Shown here in pieces: positions 18,450 through 26,912 of a stretch of DNA of 35,680 bases. The stretch covers positions 1 to 35,680 of the forward strand of contig JAIBBZ010000045.1 in the NCBI GenBank assembly GCA_019694435.1. Reading direction: 5' to 3'. The stretch comes from Pirellulales bacterium. Its GTDB lineage: Bacteria; Planctomycetota; Planctomycetia; Pirellulales; JAEUIK01. Each line of letters opens with the position of its first letter. Position 1 is the stretch's first letter. The translations under genes and the position numbers were made by a program. The notes under the pieces are model-generated. The model was not told the origin of the DNA. It saw only the letters and a program-made list of their open reading frames with translations, and did no database searches.

Positions 18450-19090
18450 GCGCGGACCTCGGCAAGCAACTGTTGCCGGAGTGGCGGCGCCAGGCCCAGC
18501 GCGGCCAGCGTGAAATCGGCAATGTGGTTGGCCAGCTTCTCAATCGACAGTTCGCGATAGGCGTCCTGGCCGTAGAGTTGTTCGGCGATGGGTTGCTGCA
18601 CGTAATAGAACAGGCACTGCCCCACGACGCTGAAGCCCACCAGCCACAGCCGCTCGTGCGACAAACCGAGGGAACATTCCAACAAGATCTCTTCGAGCAG
18701 GCTGGCCATCGGGCGGATGAAATCGCGGACCACTTCGGCACACGCGTCGGTCGGTCGAGCCAGCTCGCGGAGGATCAACTCCTTGTGCCAGTGGCGGCGT
18801 TCTTCGAGCAACAGCCGTTCGAGAAACATCCGCACGTATCGCCGCAATCGTTCGACGGACGTCACGCCGGGTTGCTGTTCCGGCAACGGGAACTGTTCGG
18901 ATCGCAGGCAGTAAGCCTGCCGGACTGCCTCGACATACAGGCGGTGCTTGTCGCCGAAGTGGTAGTTCACCGCGGCCAGATTCGCCCCTGCCCGCTGACA
19001 GATGTCGCGAATCGTGGCCACCTCGTAGCCGTGAGCCGCAAAGACCTCGCCGGCCGCATCGAGAAGTCGAGCACGTGTGTCTTCGGCCAT
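18446..19090 (-). CDS. TetR-family transcriptional regulator, CecR-like (214 aa)
   Basis: Residues 1-50 hold the TetR helix-turn-helix (TRARLLDAAGEVFAAHGYEVATIRDICQRAGANLAAVNYHFGDK). The VNYHFGDKHRLY variant and the C-terminal half resemble the CecR/CerR group (DUF1956). In E. coli, CecR heads an operon with an HlyD adaptor and ABC exporter genes, the same kind of context as here. I start at ATG 19090, which begins just before the conserved domain; an in-frame TTG at 19132 would start inside the predicted operator and seems less likely. No clear Shine-Dalgarno is visible. An inverted repeat overlaps the promoter 40-70 bp upstream, which points to autorepression of the whole operon until a ligand, perhaps the exported compound, binds. 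Confidence 0.9.
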   Translation of the reverse strand: MAEDTRARLLDAAGEVFAAHGYEVATIRDICQRAGANLAAVNYHFGDKHRLYVEAVRQAYCLRSEQFPLPEQQPGVTSVERLRRYVRMFLERLLLEERRHWHKELILRELARPTDACAEVVRDFIRPMASLLEEILLECSLGLSHERLWLVGFSVVGQCLFYYVQQPIAEQLYGQDAYRELSIEKLANHIADFTLAALGLAPPLRQQLLAEVRA

Positions 19091-19126
19091 GAGTGGGGGC
19101 AGCCAGCGCCAGCATTCAAACGTCTG

Positions 19127-19162
19127 TTTCAATCAATTGTATCACACCGATTGAAAGGTCAA
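19127..19162 (-). promoter_or_regulatory. Promoter and operator-like inverted repeat of the TetR-exporter operon
   Basis: On the minus strand a -35 TTGACC (19162-19157) and an extended -10 TGATACAAT (TACAAT at 19141-19136) are 15 bp apart. A perfect 8-bp inverted repeat, TTTCAATC (19127-19134) and GATTGAAA (19149-19156), separated by 14 bp, covers the spacer and -10 region. Its 30-bp span is right for a TetR-family dimer or pair of dimers. The first gene starts 37 bp downstream of the repeat edge. Confidence 0.72.
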
Positions 19163-19318
19163 GTGGTTGTATGTAAGTCATTTGTGTTGAATAGTTTGCG
19201 ATTCTATTGCCATGTACAGCCTGTGGCATCCTGATTTCTCTATTTATCCCATGTTGTGATTCGCTCTTTGCCTTCTCAGTGGGCGGACCGATCGCCTCGC
19301 TTGCTTGCCGGTGAGCAT

Positions 19319-19347
19319 TTGAGGCGCCCCGGGCGATTTGCTATAAA
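19319..19347 (+). promoter_or_regulatory. Sigma-70-type promoter of rpsA
   Basis: TTGAGG (-35, 19319-19324), a 17-bp spacer and TATAAA (-10, 19342-19347), with TGC directly before the -10 (extended -10). This is the best promoter match in the window and is placed correctly for the S1 gene. Transcription would start near 19354 and give a leader of about 150 nt. Confidence 0.75.
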
Positions 19348-19504
19348 CCCGGGTTCTCGCGCCTGTTACGCAGGTCCTCCGTTGTGGGACGACCGGCAGG
19401 GGCGGATGCCTCGAACCCTCTTTGCCCGTCCGGGTCGAGCGACCTGGGAAATCGGGCAGGCGGCCGCAGCTTGCTCTGGCGGCCAGAAAGTCACACGCAC
19501 ACAC
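19348..19504 (+). other. Long rpsA leader with hairpin near the start codon
   Basis: The part of the 414-bp gap between the TetR and S1 genes that would be transcribed with rpsA. It holds a GC hairpin (GGCCGC at 19462-19467 with GCGGCC at 19479-19484) 20 nt before the start codon and no recognisable Shine-Dalgarno. Lack of a good Shine-Dalgarno is known for rpsA in E. coli, where S1 regulates its own translation. The remainder of the gap (19163-19318) is fairly AT-rich and shows nothing further. Confidence 0.45.
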
Positions 19505-21289
<1,785 letters not shown>

Positions 21290-21318
21290 TTGCCCCGCGG
21301 TGTGGGCGTTTGAACACA

Positions 21319-21363
21319 ACAGCCCCCGGACGGCTCGACCGCCGCGCCGGGGGCTGTGTTTTT
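21319..21363 (+). terminator. Rho-independent terminator of rpsA
   Basis: A perfect 11-bp stem, ACAGCCCCCGG (21319-21329) with CCGGGGGCTGT (21347-21357), is followed by GTTTTT. It lies 30 bp after the rpsA stop and 14 bp beyond the 3' end of the convergent DUF1559 gene, for which the hairpin may also help, although that side lacks a T-run. Confidence 0.9.
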
Positions 21364-21376
21364 CTTGCCGCGTCGC

Positions 21377-22432
21377 TCAGTAGGAGCCCAACACTTCTTT
21401 GCCGGCCCGCGTGGCCAGCCCGCGATAGGTGGTGCTATCGACCTGGTCGGCGATGAATCGCACGCTGCCGTCGGCCATCAGATGATTGGCGCCGGCCTCG
21501 TGCTCGCTGCTTGGACCCCAGGTCCAATCTTGCTGAAAGCCGGTCATGGGGCCGCTGTTCAGTACGCTCATCGACAAGTAGACCGAGCGATTCAAGGCGG
21601 CCTGCGTGTCGCCGCTGGCTGGCAGCATCGCGACTGCCGTGGCCGTATTGCCATCGAACCAGGCGGCATAGTTGCGCTCTTTCGTTTCGGTGCATGCGAG
21701 CGTGTTCGAAGTGCCGTCCTTGATGTCTTCGAGCCGTACGGGATGTGGCCGTTTGAATGTCGGCGGCACCAGCACGCCGTCGGGCGTTTCGCCAATCAGC
21801 TTTTCCCAGGTGCTGGCGCCGAAGCCGACGTAGTTCGTTAGCGCCGGCCCGCTCCACACGTCGACCTGTGCGTATTCGGTCGCGTCGGAGTTGAATGTCT
21901 CGCCAATCGAAGGGCAGAGCAGCGAGGCAATTCGCGTTTGGGCCGCGGCCACGTTGCCTTGCGGGCGCGCAGTGTCGTAGCCCGTTTCGTCCCAGGTGAG
22001 CCGCTGGAAATCGACGACCGCCGCCAACCCTTGTTGTTCGACGTACGGCAACAACAGGGCGTACCAGCTAAACACGTGACCCGACGGGGTGCCGGGGCGC
22101 GACCGCGCCGGCGCAGGCTCGAGGCGGTAGTCGCCGCCGAACGGTCCGACCAGCGTGCCGGTAGAACTGGGCGGGAACGAAGCGTGCGTGGTGTGGTATT
22201 GGTGTAACGCCAGGCCGAGCTGCTTGAGATTGTTGCCGCATTGCGAGCGCCGGGCCGACTGCCGCGCCGCCTGAACGGCCGGCATCAATAGCGCCATCAG
22301 AATGGCGAGGATGGCAATCACGACGAGTAGTTCGACGAGCGTGAAGCCGCGCCGCCGGCGCGCGGCGCTCGCAGTCCGTCGGTGGGTGATGCGAACTTGG
22401 CGCGCAAATAGACCAGAGCGTGAATACCGCAT
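21377..22432 (-). CDS. DUF1559 protein with prepilin-type N-terminal signal (351 aa)
   Basis: The signal is RRRRG29/FTLVELLVVIAILAILMALLMPAVQAAR with Glu34 at +5, followed by RRSQCGNNLKQLGLALHQYH and, near the C-terminus, ANHLMADGSVRFIAD. These are the hallmarks of DUF1559 (the SBP_bac_10-like planctomycete family, H-X9-DG motif near the C-terminus), which occurs in tens to hundreds of copies in planctomycete genomes. I start at ATG 22432, because GAGAGG lies 7 nt upstream, instead of at an in-frame start at 22489. Members are thought to be pseudopilin-like exported proteins; the function is unknown. The gene lies downstream of the ECF sigma gene on the same strand with a 176-bp gap. Confidence 0.92.
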   Translation of the reverse strand: MRYSRSGLFARQVRITHRRTASAARRRRGFTLVELLVVIAILAILMALLMPAVQAARQSARRSQCGNNLKQLGLALHQYHTTHASFPPSSTGTLVGPFGGDYRLEPAPARSRPGTPSGHVFSWYALLLPYVEQQGLAAVVDFQRLTWDETGYDTARPQGNVAAAQTRIASLLCPSIGETFNSDATEYAQVDVWSGPALTNYVGFGASTWEKLIGETPDGVLVPPTFKRPHPVRLEDIKDGTSNTLACTETKERNYAAWFDGNTATAVAMLPASGDTQAALNRSVYLSMSVLNSGPMTGFQQDWTWGPSSEHEAGANHLMADGSVRFIADQVDSTTYRGLATRAGKEVLGSY

Positions 22433-22608
22433 GGCAGTGCCTCTCCTCGGTGGGCGGATGCTCGGCCTCCGCGGTGAGCGGGCGCTCAAGGTGGGATCGA
22501 TGCGGCGGTCGGTCGACCGCAGCCATCGGACGCCGGGCAGGTGTGACGTCAGGCTCTACGCTCGAAACGGCCCGGCGTTGCGCGCGGCGAGAAAATTTTT
22601 TCCCAGCC

Positions 22609-23268
22609 TCAGAGCGGCTGGTACTCTTCGCCCGTCAGCAGCAAGAACAAGTCGCGGAACTTGCGCACCATGCGGTGGTGGCGATAGCGAACTTTTTCGG
22701 GGCTCGAGCCGGTACGCTCGGCGACCTCGGCCACGCTCCGTTCCTCGATGGCCCGCAAGTAAAAAACCTCGAAATTCCGCGGCGAAACTTCGCCCCGAAG
22801 TTGTTCGACCACCTGCTGAACCAGGGCCGAGTGCCAGCGGCGATCGATTTCGGCCGACGGCTCGGCGGCCGGACCGGCCACTTGCTCGGTTGGGGCCCCC
22901 AGATCGAGCCTGGCGGTCCGCCGCAGGCGTCGCCGCATCAAATCGGTCGCGCGCGAACGAACCAGCGAATACAGCCACCCGCGAAAGCTCCCGCGGCTGC
23001 GCTCGTACCGGAAATCGCGCAGCGCGACGATCACCGTTTGCAGCGCCTCTTGCACGCAATCGTCCAGTTCGTCGGCCGGCACCCGGCACCGCACGGCAAA
23101 ACGCCGAATCAGCGGTTCGTAGACGGCGTAGAACTGTTGCCAGCCGTGTTCGGGAATCGGCTCGCCGCGTTCGAGCCGCTGCTCCAGGTAGAGTTGTGCC
23201 GCCTGCAGCGTTTCGGAATTCGTGTAGCCGTCGCCCGCACTGGGGGATTCGTGCGTAAAGTCGGGCAT
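22609..23268 (-). CDS. ECF-type RNA polymerase sigma factor (219 aa)
   Basis: Region 2 is visible as FYAVYEPLIRRFAVRCRVPADELDDCVQEALQTVI...YERSRGSFRGWLYSLVRSRATDLMRR, and region 4 as EVFYLRAIEERSVAEVAERTGSSPEKVRYRHHRMVRKFRDLF. The D-x-x-D-C-V-Q-E and F-R-G-W-L motifs are typical for extracytoplasmic-function sigma factors of planctomycetes. ATG 23268 gives a normal ECF N-terminus. No anti-sigma gene with a recognisable zinc-binding or membrane domain lies next to it; instead a DUF1559 gene follows. It is divergent from the sigma-70 gene across 277 bp. Confidence 0.88.
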   Translation of the reverse strand: MPDFTHESPSAGDGYTNSETLQAAQLYLEQRLERGEPIPEHGWQQFYAVYEPLIRRFAVRCRVPADELDDCVQEALQTVIVALRDFRYERSRGSFRGWLYSLVRSRATDLMRRRLRRTARLDLGAPTEQVAGPAAEPSAEIDRRWHSALVQQVVEQLRGEVSPRNFEVFYLRAIEERSVAEVAERTGSSPEKVRYRHHRMVRKFRDLFLLLTGEEYQPL

Positions 23269-23545
23269 GGCCGAGTTTCTCGGTGAGAGCAGCAGGCCGG
23301 GGCGCCTCGCACCCGCGCGGACCCCAGACAGTCCCGCAGGCAATCGCGCTTTTCAGAATACCCGATCCCGAGTTGCGGTGTGCTCCCCCGGTCCGGTTGC
23401 GGAGTCGCTGGCACAACCGTTGCGGCCGGCACGGTCCACCCAAACGCTTTGCTGGCGCCAGCGGTGCAGAATCCGCTGGCGTAGCGTCGATAGTAACTGG
23501 GCCAGCTTTGAGATACTTCGCACTCTGCGCACGGATCGGCCCCGC

Positions 23546-24388
23546 ATGCCTGCAACTCGTCGACGCCCCTCGGCCGCTGTGCAGTCTCCGCTGGAGACGT
23601 ACCTGCGCGAGATCAACGAAACGGCCCTGCTCTCGGCTGCCGACGAGCAAGAGCTGGCCGATGCCATTGCCAAGGGCGACACGAAGGCCCGGGACCGCAT
23701 GGTTCGGGCCAACCTGCGGCTGGTCGTGAATATTGCCCGCGGTTACACGGGCAAGGGGCTCGGCCTGCAAGACCTGATCGAGGAAGGCAACCTGGGCCTG
23801 TTGCGTGCCGTCGAGGGTTTCGACCCGGCGATGGGCACGCGGTTCAGCACGTATGCCAGCTACTGGATCAAGCAATCGATCAAGCGGGCGCTGATCAACA
23901 CGGCCAAGACGATTCGCATCCCGGCCTACATGGTCGAGCTGTTGAGCAAGTGGCGCCGGGCCAGCGCGCGGCTGACCGAGGAGCTCGGTCGTACGCCCAC
24001 GCCCGAAGAGGTGGCGCGCGTCTTGGGCCTGCCGCGCAAAAAGCTGCCGATCATCAAGAAGGCGATCCGCATCTACAACTCGACCCCACAGACCGACCAG
24101 GCCGAGGCCGGCTGGTCGCTGGGCGAGATGGTGATGGACGAACGGGCAAAGAATCCCGAAGAGGAAATGGTCGAGACCGATGCGCTGGCCGAGGTGCTGC
24201 GGTTGCTCGAGACCATGGATCCGCGCGAGGCAACCGTGCTGCGGATGCGGTTCGGTCTCGACGATCAGCAGCCCCGGACGCTCAAGGAAATCGGCGAGTC
24301 GCTCGGCCTGACCCGGGAACGCGTGCGCCAGATCGAAACCGAAGCCCTGCACAAGCTGGCCTATTCGCTGCAGGGTCCGAATCCGTAG
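23546..24388 (+). CDS. Sigma-70 family RNA polymerase sigma factor, RpoD/RpoS-like without region 1.1 (280 aa)
   Basis: Region 1.2 (SPLETYLREINETALLSAADEQELADAIAKGD), region 2 (RMVRANLRLVVNIARGYTGKGLGLQDLIEEGNLGLLRAVEGFDP...FSTYASYWIKQSIKRAL), region 3 (ARLTEELGRTPTPEEVARVLGL) and region 4 (ATVLRMRFGLDD...TLKEIGESLGLTRERVRQIETEAL) are all complete. At 280 residues it lacks region 1.1 and the non-conserved insert, so it is a short group 2-like factor rather than the main RpoD. ATG 23546 directly precedes the conserved part; no strong Shine-Dalgarno or promoter is clear. It is followed 81 bp downstream by apt. Confidence 0.92.
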   Translation: MPATRRRPSAAVQSPLETYLREINETALLSAADEQELADAIAKGDTKARDRMVRANLRLVVNIARGYTGKGLGLQDLIEEGNLGLLRAVEGFDPAMGTRFSTYASYWIKQSIKRALINTAKTIRIPAYMVELLSKWRRASARLTEELGRTPTPEEVARVLGLPRKKLPIIKKAIRIYNSTPQTDQAEAGWSLGEMVMDERAKNPEEEMVETDALAEVLRLLETMDPREATVLRMRFGLDDQQPRTLKEIGESLGLTRERVRQIETEALHKLAYSLQGPNP

Positions 24389-24430
24389 ACCGCGATCTTG
24401 CTGGCGGCTCGCACCGCCCCACGCCGCGGC

Positions 24431-24461
24431 TATACTCAACGCTTTCTTTCCGCCGTTGAGT
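24431..24461 (+). promoter_or_regulatory. Possible apt promoter with overlapping 8-bp inverted repeat
   Basis: A TATACT element (24431-24436) overlaps a perfect inverted repeat, ACTCAACG (24434-24441) and CGTTGAGT (24454-24461), with a 12-nt loop. The right arm ends 8 nt before the apt ATG and contains its weak Shine-Dalgarno (GAG). It could be a repressor operator or an RNA hairpin hiding the ribosome binding site. The -35 region (CTCGCA at the right distance) is weak. Confidence 0.45.
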
Positions 24462-24469
24462 GTGCCGTG

Positions 24470-24991
24470 ATGTCTGTCGTGCTCACCGAGTTCATTCGGG
24501 CCATTCCCGATTTCCCGAAGCCGGGCATTCTGTTTCGCGATATTACGCCGTTGCTGGCCGAGCCACGGGCCTTTGAGGCCGTGATCGATCAGCTCGCCGA
24601 GCGCTATCGCGGGCAGCAGATCGACGCGGTCGCGGCGGCCGAGGCCCGGGGATTCATCTTCGCGGCGCCGTTGGCGCTGCGGCTCGGCGTCGGCTTCGTG
24701 CCAATCCGCAAGCCGGGCAAATTGCCCTTCGACACGCACGCGTTTCACTACGAACTGGAGTACGGCACCGATACGCTCGAGGTCCACGTCGACGGTCTCA
24801 AGGCGGGGCAGCGCGTGCTGCTGATCGACGACCTGCTGGCGACCGGCGGCACGATGGCGGCTTGCTGCCAATTGGTCGAAAAGACGGGCGCCACCGTCGC
24901 GGAGTGCGCCTTTGTCATCGAACTGTCGGGCTTGGGTGGCGCGGCCAAGATCGCGCCGCATCGGACTTTCAGCCTGATTCGCTACGACTGA
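24470..24991 (+). CDS. apt: Adenine phosphoribosyltransferase (173 aa)
   Basis: It converts adenine and PRPP to AMP and pyrophosphate (purine salvage, cytoplasm). The N-terminus FIRAIPDFPKPGILFRDITPLL and the segment EARGFIFAAPLALRLGVGFVPIRKPGKLPF are diagnostic for Apt. The PRPP-binding loop is LLIDDLLATGGT (residues 117-128). The length is normal for the family (about 170-180). The start is ATG 24470; the frame is open for 24 more codons upstream, but these have no family similarity and cross the inverted repeat. The oxidoreductase gene starts 11 bp after its stop, so the two are probably co-transcribed. Confidence 0.96.
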   Translation: MSVVLTEFIRAIPDFPKPGILFRDITPLLAEPRAFEAVIDQLAERYRGQQIDAVAAAEARGFIFAAPLALRLGVGFVPIRKPGKLPFDTHAFHYELEYGTDTLEVHVDGLKAGQRVLLIDDLLATGGTMAACCQLVEKTGATVAECAFVIELSGLGGAAKIAPHRTFSLIRYD

Positions 24992-25002
24992 GCGCGGCCG
25001 TC

Positions 25003-26271
25003 ATGATTCGCATTGGGATTGTCGGCTGCGGGCGGATCCTGGCGGCGCATTTGCGGGGCTATCGCCTGCTGCGCGAGGCCGGCTACGACGGGTTTCGCAT
25101 TACGGCGCTGTGCGCGCGCAACGAGGCCGACGCGCGAGGATATCTGCGTCGCGGCGGCTCCGCGGCGCAGCGCCCCGCCGTGAGCCAGATCGCCGGCGAC
25201 CCGCTGGCTATCGGCGACGAGTACCTGGGCGATTTCCAGCCCGAAGTCGACGTCGAAATCTACACCGACTACCGCCAGATGATCGCGACGGCGCCGATCG
25301 ACGCGGTGAACGATTTCACGACGCACGAATTGCATCACCAGGTGGCTCACGCGGCGCTGTCCGCGGGCAAGCACTTGCTCGTGCAAAAGCCGCTGGCGGT
25401 GACCGTGGCGGCGGGCCGGTGGATGTGCGAGTTCGCGGCCGCGCGCGGACTCACGCTGGGAGTCTTCGAGAACTTTCGCCACGCCCCCTCGACGCGCCAA
25501 CTGCGCTGGTTGTTCGAGCAGGCCGACGCAGGTGTCGGCGGTCGGTTGCAGATGGTGCTTCTGGGCTACATCGGCACCTGGTGGGCGCCCGATCGCATCG
25601 TCGCCGAAACGCCGTGGCGGCATCGCTTAGCGACCGGCGGCGGGATCAGCCTCGATCTGGGCGTCCACTTCTTCGATCAGATTCGCGCCGTGGCGGGCGA
25701 GATCGAGACCGTGACGGGAAACACAGCCGTGCTCGAACCGCGCCGCGTGACGCGCGATGCGGCGGGCCGCGTCGTGGCTGAGATTGACTGCGACGCTGAC
25801 GATACTTTTTTTGCTACGGCGACCACGCGCTCCGGCGCGGTCGCGCAATTGTCAGCGAGCTGGGGCGGACATGGCGGACCGACCGTGCTCGGCTCGGGCA
25901 CCGTTTGGTATGGATCGCGCGGGCGCGTGGACGGCGACTGTGTGACGACCGACGATGGCCAGAGCCATTCCCTGGCTGAGCTTTACCGCACTCGCGCGCC
26001 GCTTGAACGGCAACGACGCGAATTCCCGCTGGGCCTGGCCGATAGCTTCGCGCTCAGCCAATTTGACTGGCTGCAGGCCATCGAGGGGGGCCGCCTGCCG
26101 GAGACCAGCGGCCGCGAGGGATTGCTCGATCTGGCGGCGGCTTACGCCATTCTCGAATCGCACGCCGCCCGACAAACTGTCCGGGTCGCCGAGGTTTTGG
26201 GCGGCCAGATCGATGCCTTCCAACGCCCCCTGGATGAGCATTTCCGGGTGGGTAGTTTGCCGGTTAGGTAA
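25003..26271 (+). CDS. Gfo/Idh/MocA-family NAD(P)-dependent oxidoreductase (422 aa)
   Basis: The N-terminal Rossmann domain has GIVGCGRILAAHL (5-17) and the segment IDAVNDFTTHELHHQVAHAALSAGKHLLVQKPLAVT. The C-terminal domain has GGGISLDLGVHFFDQIR, where Asp218, His222 and Asp225 match the catalytic D-x-G-x-H-x-x-D region. The normally conserved E-K-P motif reads Q128-K129-P130 here. The family oxidises or reduces sugars, inositols and related compounds; this member's substrate is unknown. A 20-residue insert after the second strand (around residues 55-80) makes it a little longer than usual. Start ATG 25003 is 11 bp after apt. A functional link with Apt is not evident. Confidence 0.9.
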   Translation: MIRIGIVGCGRILAAHLRGYRLLREAGYDGFRITALCARNEADARGYLRRGGSAAQRPAVSQIAGDPLAIGDEYLGDFQPEVDVEIYTDYRQMIATAPIDAVNDFTTHELHHQVAHAALSAGKHLLVQKPLAVTVAAGRWMCEFAAARGLTLGVFENFRHAPSTRQLRWLFEQADAGVGGRLQMVLLGYIGTWWAPDRIVAETPWRHRLATGGGISLDLGVHFFDQIRAVAGEIETVTGNTAVLEPRRVTRDAAGRVVAEIDCDADDTFFATATTRSGAVAQLSASWGGHGGPTVLGSGTVWYGSRGRVDGDCVTTDDGQSHSLAELYRTRAPLERQRREFPLGLADSFALSQFDWLQAIEGGRLPETSGREGLLDLAAAYAILESHAARQTVRVAEVLGGQIDAFQRPLDEHFRVGSLPVR

Positions 26272-26275
26272 ACCC

Positions 26276-26302
26276 CGGCGTTGCCGCCGCGGGCGCATTT
26301 TT
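26276..26302 (+). terminator. Weak possible terminator after the oxidoreductase gene
   Basis: A short GC stem (CGGCG at 26276-26280, CGCCG at 26285-26289) is followed 8 nt later by TTTTT (26298-26302). The stem is short and the T-run is displaced, so this is tentative. Confidence 0.25.
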
Positions 26303-26324
26303 CTCTGCGCGCACCGCCGCTTCC

Positions 26325-26354
26325 TTGACTGCGTTTTGGGCCGGCTTCTAGGAT
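26325..26354 (+). promoter_or_regulatory. Promoter of the Tyr/Gly-rich protein gene
   Basis: TTGACT (26325-26330) and TAGGAT (26349-26354) with an 18-bp spacer. It lies 55 bp upstream of the ATG, which has a full-strength Shine-Dalgarno AGGAGGTG (26398-26405). Confidence 0.55.
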
Positions 26355-26409
26355 GGAAGTGGCCGGTGTGATTGTGCCAATGCGGCGCAAAAACGTGAGG
26401 AGGTGGGTC

Positions 26410-26871
26410 ATGCGTGCGCGTCGAACATTTGTGATTCCGGCGATTGTGAGCGGCCTGCTCTTCGCGGGGTTTGTGGCGGCAGGCTCGTTGGCCCAGGCCG
26501 ACGAAATGCCGCGTGCCACGGTCGTGGGCCTGAAATCGGCCCCGGCGAGCGGGGTCCATGCCCCGGTTATGTTTGCGATTCAGCGCAATTACGGCCCGAT
26601 CGAGGAACGATCAGAGCGGATTCCGGTCGACATGTTGACCGGCGGAGCCGCCCCCATCGCGCCCATCGGCTGGGGATACGGCTATGGCTATCGGCCGTAC
26701 TGGTATGGCAACTACTACGGGCCGCGCTATTACAGCTACTACGGGTACGGCGCGCCGTACTACAGCTACTATCGCCCATGGTACGGTTATACGTATGGCC
26801 CGGGCTACCCGTACGGCTACCGCACCTATGCCCCGGCCCCGTACTACGGCTATCGCGGGTACTACTGGTGA
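26410..26871 (+). CDS. Small secreted Tyr/Gly/Pro-rich protein of unknown function (153 aa)
   Basis: ATG 26410 is set by an ideal AGGAGG six nt upstream; an earlier in-frame ATG at 26353 lacks this. The N-terminus is a signal peptide (MRARRTFVIPAIVSGLLFAGFVAAGSLAQA, then DEMPRA). A short unique part (about 30-85) is followed by a C-terminal half made almost only of Tyr, Gly, Pro, Arg and Trp (YGYGYRPYWYGNYYGP style) and ending in YYGYRGYYW. Such low-complexity Tyr-rich tails occur in exported planctomycete proteins of unknown role, and may serve in cell-envelope or matrix binding. The strong promoter and binding site suggest high expression. It is convergent with bamA. Confidence 0.8.
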   Translation: MRARRTFVIPAIVSGLLFAGFVAAGSLAQADEMPRATVVGLKSAPASGVHAPVMFAIQRNYGPIEERSERIPVDMLTGGAAPIAPIGWGYGYGYRPYWYGNYYGPRYYSYYGYGAPYYSYYRPWYGYTYGPGYPYGYRTYAPAPYYGYRGYYW

Positions 26872-26887
26872 GCACGGGCCGATGACC

Positions 26888-26912
26888 GGCTTCGGGGCTA
26901 TCGGCCGAAGCC
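26888..26912. other. Hairpin shared by the convergent ends of the Tyr-rich gene and bamA
   Basis: A perfect 8-bp inverted repeat, GGCTTCGG (26888-26895) and CCGAAGCC (26905-26912), with a 9-nt loop that contains the bamA stop codon. It lies 17 bp after the stop of the Tyr-rich gene. No T-run follows on either strand, so if it ends transcription it is not a standard intrinsic terminator. Confidence 0.4.

Noticed and set aside
19091..19132. Upstream TTG start for the TetR gene
   Set aside because: It would lie within the operator and at the transcription start; the added residues are not family-like.
22556..24961. An 801-codon minus-strand open frame across the sigma-70 and apt genes
   Set aside because: It runs antisense to two proteins with unmistakable family motifs and has no motif of its own.
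26680..26871. Repeated TACTACGG/GGCTAT units as a possible repeat array
   Set aside because: They are codon-level repeats of the Tyr/Gly-rich tail of a protein gene, without regular spacers, so not CRISPR or a mobile element.
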